Shown here: piece after piece, positions 1 to 5,414 of the stretch
How the letters are laid out: the number at the start of each line of letters is the position of its first letter
Numbering within the stretch: position 1 is the first letter of the stretch
Assembly (NCBI GenBank): GCA_946887345.1
Contig: CAMPKR010000117.1
Location: 1 to 7,479 of the forward strand
From: an uncultured Bacteroidota bacterium
GTDB lineage: Bacteria > Bacteroidota > Bacteroidia > Chitinophagales > Chitinophagaceae
Reading direction: 5' to 3'
DNA length: 7,479 bases
Notes under the pieces: generated by a model
What the model saw: only the letters and a program-made list of their open reading frames with translations
What the model was told of the DNA's origin: nothing
Databases searched by the model: none
Program-made: the position numbers and the translations under genes

Positions 1-726
1 GGCCTTTTCGAACACAAAATTGTTGCAATAGGGCTTTTTACCTTCTACCTGGTGGAGATCGAAACTGAACTGAGAGATAGGCAGTTTTTGTACTCCATTG
101 ATAAAATACCCGTTGTATCCCAGCAGTTGCAGATACTTAAATGTTTCAGTTACCTGCTCGCGGCCAACGTGCCGGGCTTCACATTCGAAGATGACAGTTG
201 GCTTATAAGTAGATAATATATGAGCGCCGCCTTTGAATACCCGGAGTTCGTTTCCTTCAACATCAATCTTTAAAAAATCGTGAACGATATTTTTGCGTGC
301 ACAGTAATCGTCGAGCCTTTCTGTGGCTACTTCTTCTTTAATACCGTAATCGCCCGATTGTTTAGGAGCAATGGTAGCGCCAGGGGAAGTGAATTTGCCT
401 TTAGAAACAGGAATAAATAAAGTGACCCTACCTGCAACATCGGACAGGGCGAGACGCTCTACTGTAACATTGTTCCAGGAGAACATATTTTTTAAGCGTA
501 AAATATAATTGCAGAGGCGTGACTGAGGCTCAAATGCATAGAGATGGCCAGTTTTGCCAATGCGCCGCAGCATGATGTATAGGTAACCAGCCTTGTGCGC
601 GCCGATATCAAACACAGTCTGCCCGGGCATAAGAACGGATTCGATATAGGCGATCTCGCCTTTGTCGTTACGCGTTTTGTACTTGTAAGACCTGTAAGCC
701 AGCTTTATGAGTTCTACGAGCTTCAT
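1..726 (-). CDS. FkbM-family SAM-dependent methyltransferase, 3' end cut by window edge
   Basis: This is a cytoplasmic class I methyltransferase that most likely O-methylates a sugar hydroxyl, fitting its position at the end of a polysaccharide gene run. Reading the minus strand from 726 gives 242 residues with no stop before base 1, so the C-terminus lies outside the window. The SAM-binding motif I is VFDIGAHKAG (residues 38-47), followed by the acidic-loop motif FEP (65-67). The FkbM hallmark FLKIDVEGNE with a following GG lies at residues 151-167. There is no signal peptide or membrane segment. ATG 726 is the only good start: the same frame is closed seven codons upstream by the TAA of the preceding gene. 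The gap to that gene is 21 bp with no clear Shine-Dalgarno site, consistent with co-transcription. Family assignment is firm; the methylated substrate is unknown. Confidence 0.9.
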   Translation of the reverse strand, partial: MKLVELIKLAYRSYKYKTRNDKGEIAYIESVLMPGQTVFDIGAHKAGYLYIMLRRIGKTGHLYAFEPQSRLCNYILRLKNMFSWNNVTVERLALSDVAGRVTLFIPVSKGKFTSPGATIAPKQSGDYGIKEEVATERLDDYCARKNIVHDFLKIDVEGNELRVFKGGAHILSTYKPTVIFECEARHVGREQVTETFKYLQLLGYNGYFINGVQKLPISQFSFDLHQVEGKKPYCNNFVFEKA

Positions 727-747
727 GAAATGCAGTGCAATTATACA

Positions 748-2256
748 TTATTTGGATGCAGGAACATCTATGTGTTCGTTCTTTCCCTTGAAAAGCACGC
801 CCTCTGCTATAGAGTTCTTAGGTTTATCAGTGCCTGAGGCATTGAGGAATTTGCAATTGTTGACAACGAACTTACTTTTTTCTTCAGAAGGCTGTGAACA
901 GACCAGGTAGTGAAATGCCTTTTTATGTGCGATGAAAGTGCAGTTATCGAAGGTTGTGCGGATGCCACCGGCGATTTCCACCAGATAGTTGCCGTAGGGC
1001 GGCTGAGCTTTACGTGATTTTTGCGAATAAGGTTTGTCTTCGAAAATGCAGCTAATGAACCTGGTTTCCATGCCGGGTTTCTCCCCCGCGAAACTATGAA
1101 CAGCAGAACCATAAATGCGGCAATTAGTGAACATGAAGGCGGGATGAGTAACCCAAATGCTCCAATAGGTAGTTCCCCAGAACGTGCAGTCATCGAAGGA
1201 AATATTCTGAGCAATGCGATAATCTTTTTCGTCGTAGAGATCGGCAACCATGCCAGCGCCGGTGTTGTTCTCAAAATTGCAACGAGTGAACAGTCCGCCG
1301 CGGACCATGCGGTAGATATTAACGTTGGGATCAGACTCGGGTTCGATGTCGAGACCAGCCCCGGGAGAAGTAGAGAGCGCTTTCTTAATTGAAGCGTTGT
1401 AGCCCCGACCAGTATGACTAAAAGAACAGTCGCTGGCGCGGAGGCCTGAACCACCTGTCCAGCTGAGACCCTGGCGACCATTGTAGTCGAAAGAGCAATG
1501 CAGGAGATTGATATCCTGGCCTTCTATCTTTTCAATTGTGGAAGCAGTGCTATTTCTGAGCTGAAGGCCATCAACGGCAAAATGATGGACATTGACATTC
1601 TCAAGGGTGCAGTGAGTAACCTCATTGAGCGCAATACCAGTCTGCCCTGCCTGCCAGCCATCGGCTGAGATATTTCCACCGAGCTTTATGTGTTCGGAAT
1701 TTCCGTTCAATTCAAGGAAACCAATTTTGATGTTTTTGCTGTTCTCTATATAGATGGCATCACCGATGAAAGCTTTTGCTGAAGTAGGAGGAACTATGAC
1801 GTCGCCGTTCTTATCGAGGAGAGGGATGGGTTTACCTGAGGCCTCGAAACTGCCGAGGAGGAGATCGTCCTGGAATTTAATGACGACGCCAGGCTCGCCC
1901 AGAATGGTGATATTTCTACAACCGGAAATAAAGAAGACGGGTATGCCCAGCTTATAGTACGGATTAGTCATGGATTCGTCGGCAAACGCACGATAGGCAA
2001 GAGGAACCAGGACTCCATAGTCGAGCTGGCGGCCAACGATGTAGGTGCCGGGGGGAATACGAAGCGTGGCATTGCCCTTGCGTTCGTTCAGAAAATAGGA
2101 AGCGTCTATAAATGCCTGGTGGTCGTTGTGAATGCCGTCGCCCAGGGCACCGAAATTTTTTTTCAAATTGAGAATGGTATCGGCATCTGAGGCTGACGAC
2201 CAAAAAGGAAGCAGAATAATAGTAAAAAAAATGAAATTAATCCTAGTAAGCACCAT
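748..2256 (-). CDS. Secreted right-handed parallel beta-helix protein (pectate lyase-like superfamily)
   Basis: A 502-residue exported protein. Residues 1-22 form a signal peptide (hydrophobic stretch from about residue 7, cleavage near Ser-Ala-Ser). The mature part opens with NFGALGDGIHNDHQAF (34-49), the typical entry motif of the pectate-lyase-3 / GH28-like beta-helix family. About 400 residues of short beta-rich rungs follow, with repeated N/D-C-x-F turns (Cys 254, 277, 326, 357, 403, 439 and 468) and a GAGLDIEPE segment (299-307) that often marks the ligand face in such folds. By family it could be a polysaccharide lyase, hydrolase, C5-epimerase or non-catalytic binder; the sequence does not settle which, and I see no decisive catalytic set. 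It lies 16 bp after the polymerase gene and 21 bp before the methyltransferase gene, so it probably acts on the polymer made by this locus in the periplasm or at the surface. Fold is well supported; activity is inferred. Confidence 0.87.
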   Translation of the reverse strand: MVLTRINFIFFTIILLPFWSSASDADTILNLKKNFGALGDGIHNDHQAFIDASYFLNERKGNATLRIPPGTYIVGRQLDYGVLVPLAYRAFADESMTNPYYKLGIPVFFISGCRNITILGEPGVVIKFQDDLLLGSFEASGKPIPLLDKNGDVIVPPTSAKAFIGDAIYIENSKNIKIGFLELNGNSEHIKLGGNISADGWQAGQTGIALNEVTHCTLENVNVHHFAVDGLQLRNSTASTIEKIEGQDINLLHCSFDYNGRQGLSWTGGSGLRASDCSFSHTGRGYNASIKKALSTSPGAGLDIEPESDPNVNIYRMVRGGLFTRCNFENNTGAGMVADLYDEKDYRIAQNISFDDCTFWGTTYWSIWVTHPAFMFTNCRIYGSAVHSFAGEKPGMETRFISCIFEDKPYSQKSRKAQPPYGNYLVEIAGGIRTTFDNCTFIAHKKAFHYLVCSQPSEEKSKFVVNNCKFLNASGTDKPKNSIAEGVLFKGKNEHIDVPASK

Positions 2257-2272
2257 GATCTGAATTGACAGG

Positions 2273-3721
2273 CTAAACTACTGCATTTTGCTCTTCCCTG
2301 CTTTTGCGACCGAGAATAACCAGCAGAGAAAGAGATATGAAGAACAAGGCTCCAACCTTGTGCGTGTCGACAAGCTCGGAGAAGAAATTGTTGACAAAGC
2401 TGGCTGCAAAAAGCATGGCGATGCCCATGGTGCATAACTTATAAAAGCGATCCTTAAACCGATGATAGATGCGTTGAGCCTGTGAGAAAATGACAATATT
2501 CAAAAGGGCATAGAGGCCCATGGCCGGATATCCCTGCTCGGTGAGCATATATAGAAAGTAATTGTGCGTGGTGGAATGCTCAACATTCTTACTCGCGTAA
2601 GTTTTGAAAGAACGGAGCGTATAAATCTTATAGTTGTAGTAGAAGCCGTGGGGACCGTAGCCAAAGACAGGTTTCATTTTGCTCATGCGGATAGCGGCGA
2701 TCCAGCGATAGAGCCTTTCCATGGAAGATTCATCGCGTCCCTTGAAGGTAGCCTTCATGTGCTCTGAGAAATCCCAGTTCATATAAGTCTGTTCGTAGTT
2801 GGGACGGAGCTCAAGGTATTTTTCATTACGGACGACATAAAAAAGCATCAGGGCTATGATACCATAAATAGCAGGCATGATCCAGTGGACAAACCTTTTT
2901 TTAATAGCATAGTACACGAAGAAAGAAAAGAGAACTGCCAATACAGCAGCGCGTGCATATGATAGAAAAATAGCCAGAATAAAGAAGCAGGCTATAACGA
3001 ACATCCAGCGAGCTTTGCGTTTGTCGCGATCACGAAGCCAGAGGCAGGCAATAAAGATAAAAGGAAAGAACATGGAAATAACCGAAGAGTACTCTACGTG
3101 GTTCTCATAAAAGAGACCTGCAGCGCGATGGATATCGGAAAAAAGAAAATTAGTAGTAGAGTGGCTGAAGAATATGCCGAGAATTGTAAACAAGACAGAT
3201 GTAAGGAGGATAAGGAAGGCCATCTTGAAATCCTCTTTTTCGCGGAAAATCCAAATTGGCATCACGAAGCAGGCAGCGAGCAGCCAGATTTTGGACAACA
3301 AAAACTTGAAAGAAAGAAGGGGCACAGTAGAATATACCACTGAACATATAAGCCAGATAAACTGGCAAATGACCACAAGGACCAAAGGATTGAGATACCA
3401 CCAGCCTTTTAAAGCAGAGGGCTCATAGGCATAAAGAAGAAGGCCTAAAAGCAGGAAGGACCACATCATGGGTTCGTCGGGAACGCAGAGTGAGAGGCTA
3501 TTTCCTGAAAAAGAAAAACGGACTGAAAGCGGAATAAAAAAGAGGAAAAGCCAAAAGGCCATTTTCCAGTTCTTTAACATCAATACTACGTAAACCCAGA
3601 GCATAGGGGCTACGAGTAAAGGCAGGAAGCCCGTGTATACATAGCCGAGAACCGCAAATGCGAGAACGGCAAGGCCTATCCTGAGGAATAGCCTTTCATC
3701 GGTATATATAGCTGATAACAT
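2273..3721 (-). CDS. O-antigen ligase / Wzy-type polysaccharide polymerase, multi-pass membrane protein
   Basis: A 482-residue integral inner-membrane protein of the O-antigen ligase/polymerase superfamily, which joins undecaprenyl-linked oligosaccharides into polymer (Wzy) or transfers glycan to an acceptor (WaaL). About ten or more hydrophobic segments are visible, at roughly residues 14-50, 53-66, 85-99, 110-130, 143-158, 168-185, 212-228, 239-270, 279-297, 399-413, 430-446 and 456-470. Family landmarks are SYARAAVLA (254-262), then a long outward-facing loop from about 298 to 398 with an Arg-rich segment (RLYRW, 336-340), PVFGYGPHGF (351-360) and THNYFLYMLTEQGYPAMG (385-402), the conserved His-Asn motif of the ligase domain. 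ATG 3721 is only 6 bp after the stop of the wzz-like gene, and co-expression with a chain-length regulator favours the polymerase role. Ligase and polymerase cannot be told apart reliably from sequence alone, so no symbol is given. Confidence 0.87.
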   Translation of the reverse strand: MLSAIYTDERLFLRIGLAVLAFAVLGYVYTGFLPLLVAPMLWVYVVLMLKNWKMAFWLFLFFIPLSVRFSFSGNSLSLCVPDEPMMWSFLLLGLLLYAYEPSALKGWWYLNPLVLVVICQFIWLICSVVYSTVPLLSFKFLLSKIWLLAACFVMPIWIFREKEDFKMAFLILLTSVLFTILGIFFSHSTTNFLFSDIHRAAGLFYENHVEYSSVISMFFPFIFIACLWLRDRDKRKARWMFVIACFFILAIFLSYARAAVLAVLFSFFVYYAIKKRFVHWIMPAIYGIIALMLFYVVRNEKYLELRPNYEQTYMNWDFSEHMKATFKGRDESSMERLYRWIAAIRMSKMKPVFGYGPHGFYYNYKIYTLRSFKTYASKNVEHSTTHNYFLYMLTEQGYPAMGLYALLNIVIFSQAQRIYHRFKDRFYKLCTMGIAMLFAASFVNNFFSELVDTHKVGALFFISLSLLVILGRKSREEQNAVV

Positions 3722-3727
3722 AGCGGC

Positions 3728-4678
3728 CTACTTCTTTTGGTACCAGGCGTGAGCCAGAAGAACATAGAGCAGACCGCAGAGCAGACCGGCAAACGTGCAA
3801 AGGATCAGCACCATAGAGAAGCGCAGAACAGGCTGCACGGGGGGGCGGGCAATCTTTAGCACATCGGTGATGGGTTGATCGTTTAGTTTGGTGCCAGTGG
3901 TGTATTGACCAAGCAAGGTGATATTGGTAGCCTTGCTGGCGACCATTTCATCTTTTACGGATGCGATATTCTGAATCACTTCAATGCCTCTTGCGAAGCC
4001 GGGACGGCCGCTGTTTTCGATGCGGCCGGACATGATATTGTGACGGGCAGGGTTGATGATATCGTAGATGCCGTATTCCTCGCGGAGCTTTACAAGTGAA
4101 TCGGTGAGTATGCTAACAATACTATCCTGTTCGGCTATTTTGTTAGTAAGGGCGACGATTTGGCTTTTCCTTACACCTGTGTAAAAACTTCTCAGTGCAA
4201 AATCGAGTAAGGGGATGGAATAGTTGGCCACATTAGCTGCGAGCTCAGGATCTTTATCAAAATAGAGCAAAACCACGTTGTTGTTTTCGGCCCTGTATAT
4301 CTGGAGGTGGGTTGCGATGACCTTTTTTAGCTTGATATAGTCTACTCTTCTGGAAGTATCCAGGTTGTATTCCTTGCCTAAATTTAGGCCCGTAATCAGC
4401 TTATTGTGAAAGCTGTCGGACTCTGACATGGAAATAAGTTTTGATATATCGTCCTCACTGGCGAAGTAGCCCGCGTTGCCGCCATAAAGACTATTGCGGT
4501 CGGTAAGTTGGGGATTTCGAAGGATAAAAACCGTTTCTGCTTTATATTCTTTGGGAAATATAAAATAGGCGCCAACGCCGAGAACTATGGCGAGAAGGGT
4601 TGTCTTTATCACAAAGCCTTTACGTGCGATTATGACATTGAGGATAGATCGTAGAGAATAGTCGGAATATGTATTCAT
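3728..4678 (-). CDS. Wzz-type polysaccharide co-polymerase / chain-length determinant, no kinase domain
   Basis: A 316-residue inner-membrane protein with the polysaccharide co-polymerase layout: a short cytoplasmic N-terminus, transmembrane segment 1 at about 22-41, a roughly 240-residue periplasmic part, a proline-rich ARPPVQPVLR stretch (277-286) and transmembrane segment 2 at about 288-309, then a short basic tail. The periplasmic part includes a likely helical stretch (about 170-203) typical of Wzz/PCP proteins. Such proteins oligomerise and set the length of the polymer made by the Wzy protein, whose gene follows after 6 bp. No Walker motifs or tyrosine-kinase domain are fused to it, so it is the short PCP type. 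The frame can be extended to a TTG at 4702, but ATG 4678 is preferred: it begins MNTYSDYSLR, the usual length before the first membrane segment, whereas the extension would use a rare start. A C7 run lies in the proline-rich motif. Family assignment is good; sequence divergence is typical for these proteins. Confidence 0.85.
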   Translation of the reverse strand: MNTYSDYSLRSILNVIIARKGFVIKTTLLAIVLGVGAYFIFPKEYKAETVFILRNPQLTDRNSLYGGNAGYFASEDDISKLISMSESDSFHNKLITGLNLGKEYNLDTSRRVDYIKLKKVIATHLQIYRAENNNVVLLYFDKDPELAANVANYSIPLLDFALRSFYTGVRKSQIVALTNKIAEQDSIVSILTDSLVKLREEYGIYDIINPARHNIMSGRIENSGRPGFARGIEVIQNIASVKDEMVASKATNITLLGQYTTGTKLNDQPITDVLKIARPPVQPVLRFSMVLILCTFAGLLCGLLYVLLAHAWYQKK

Positions 4679-4683
4679 GTGGA

Positions 4684-4711
4684 TGCAGCGCAAAATAAGC
4701 AATTCACTGCA
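4684..4711 (-). other. Possible hairpin in the leader of the wzz-like gene
   Basis: On the minus strand TGCAGTG (4711-4705) can pair with CGCTGCA (4690-4684), giving seven pairs including one G-U around a 14-base AT-rich loop. The stem ends 5 bases before ATG 4678, so it could affect initiation on the wzz-like gene, and it covers the alternative TTG start at 4702. There is no T-tract, so it is not a terminator. The stability is modest and the match may be fortuitous. Confidence 0.3.
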
Positions 4712-4717
4712 TAAGTG

Positions 4718-5245
4718 CTACTTAATTACGGCTGAAATACTCAATGAAACGGTGTTATTCATTGTTTTAGTATCCTTGCCGACATTGTAATCCAACCTAT
4801 TAAGACTGAAATTGCTTGTAATGTTATAGCCTCCATCACTTCTTTTTTCGGCCTTGAAAGGAATAGATATTTTCCGCGAGGCTCCTTTTATTGAAAGTGT
4901 TCCGTCAGCATAATATGTGCCTCCTTTAAATATAATACTGTTAGAGCGAAAGCTAATAGTAGGGTGAGCCGAGGCATTGAGGTATTTTTCATCTTTCACA
5001 TCTTTATCGCGCATTGAATTGCCTGTACGAAAAGAGGTAGCAGGTACTGTAACATTTATACTACTAGCGGGGAGATTTTTCGAATCGAATTTTACAGTGC
5101 CCCGGATTGCATCAAAACTACCATTGCAGGTACCTGCCCAGTACTTGATGGAAAAACTTGTTTTGCCGCTTACAACTTTGCTTGTTTGTGCTGAGAGTAA
5201 AAAACAACTCATCAATAAGATCAAAAAAATGCTCAACCTGTACAT
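4718..5245 (-). CDS. Secreted YceI-family (lipocalin-like) protein
   Basis: A 175-residue exported protein with one YceI domain, an extended beta-barrel fold that binds long isoprenoid or amide lipids in characterised members. Residues 1-19 form a signal peptide ending LLSAQ; Cys14 sits inside the hydrophobic core and does not make a convincing lipobox. Family motifs in order are GSFDAIRGTVKFD (42-54), the SFRTGNSMRDKDVKDEKYLNA block (71-91), HPTISFRSNSI (94-104), GTLSIKGASRKISIPF (115-130) and FSLNRLDYNVG (146-156). Length is normal for the family. The gene is first in the minus-strand run, 39 bp before the wzz-like start with no terminator between, so it may share a transcript, but YceI genes often stand alone and a role in polysaccharide export is not shown. 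An exact TAnnTTTG element lies only 4 bp upstream of the ATG. The particular ligand and physiological role are unknown. Confidence 0.92.
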   Translation of the reverse strand: MYRLSIFLILLMSCFLLSAQTSKVVSGKTSFSIKYWAGTCNGSFDAIRGTVKFDSKNLPASSINVTVPATSFRTGNSMRDKDVKDEKYLNASAHPTISFRSNSIIFKGGTYYADGTLSIKGASRKISIPFKAEKRSDGGYNITSNFSLNRLDYNVGKDTKTMNNTVSLSISAVIK

Positions 5246-5249
5246 ATTA

Positions 5250-5257
5250 CAAATTTA
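5250..5257 (-). promoter_or_regulatory. Putative -7 promoter element directly in front of the YceI-family gene
   Basis: Read on the minus strand this is TAAATTTG, an exact match to TAnnTTTG, ending 4 bp before the ATG at 5245. A TTG lies at 5272-5274 (minus strand), but the spacing of about 14 bp is shorter than usual. If used, the transcript would begin at or next to the start codon and be essentially leaderless. It could equally be a chance match in AT-rich DNA. Confidence 0.3.
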
Positions 5258-5337
5258 GTCTTCAAAAAGCACAATAAAACTGTTCCTAAGTGCCTGTTTA
5301 ATAAGCATGAACGCGAATAGAGATGATTTTTTTTAGT

Positions 5338-5345
5338 TATTTTTG
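5338..5345 (+). promoter_or_regulatory. Putative Bacteroidota -7 promoter element for the transglutaminase-like gene
   Basis: The sequence TATTTTTG matches the Bacteroidota -7 consensus TAnnTTTG exactly and would start transcription near 5350-5353, giving a leader of about 60-65 bases before ATG 5415. No clear TTG-type -33 element is seen 17-23 bp upstream, where the sequence is purine-rich, so this rests on the -7 match alone in an AT-rich region. Confidence 0.45.
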
Positions 5346-5414
5346 CAGCCGAATCCAGTTTTTTACAAATTATCTCAAAACATGACCGGCGTTCGGTAAA
5401 AAAACCAATAGCCC

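Noticed and set aside
1021..1392. A 123-codon plus-strand open frame inside the beta-helix gene, and similar ones at 595-910, 1754-1957, 2564-2767 and 3098-3428
   Set aside because: They are antisense shadows of well-supported genes, with no family resemblance or start signals.
807..1481. A 224-codon open frame on the minus strand overlapping the beta-helix gene
   Set aside because: It lies entirely inside the beta-helix gene in another frame, begins without a credible start context and its product matches no family; the overlapped gene has clear signal peptide and fold motifs.
4691..4700. Possible -7 element (TATTTTG on the minus strand) in front of the wzz-like gene
   Set aside because: It lacks one T of TAnnTTTG and has no -33 partner; short spacing to the YceI gene makes readthrough transcription the simpler explanation.
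4679..4702. TTG-initiated N-terminal extension (eight residues) of the wzz-like protein
   Set aside because: ATG 4678 gives the normal length before the first membrane segment, and the extension adds nothing recognisable.
5382..5399. Five-codon upstream ORF before the transglutaminase-like gene
   Set aside because: It is too short to judge, has no ribosome binding signal, and codes for nothing characteristic of a leader peptide.
5246..5414. A small RNA or riboswitch in the divergent intergenic region
   Set aside because: The 169 bp are AT-rich with no stable stem-loop, terminator or known riboswitch motif visible; only the two -7-like elements stand out.
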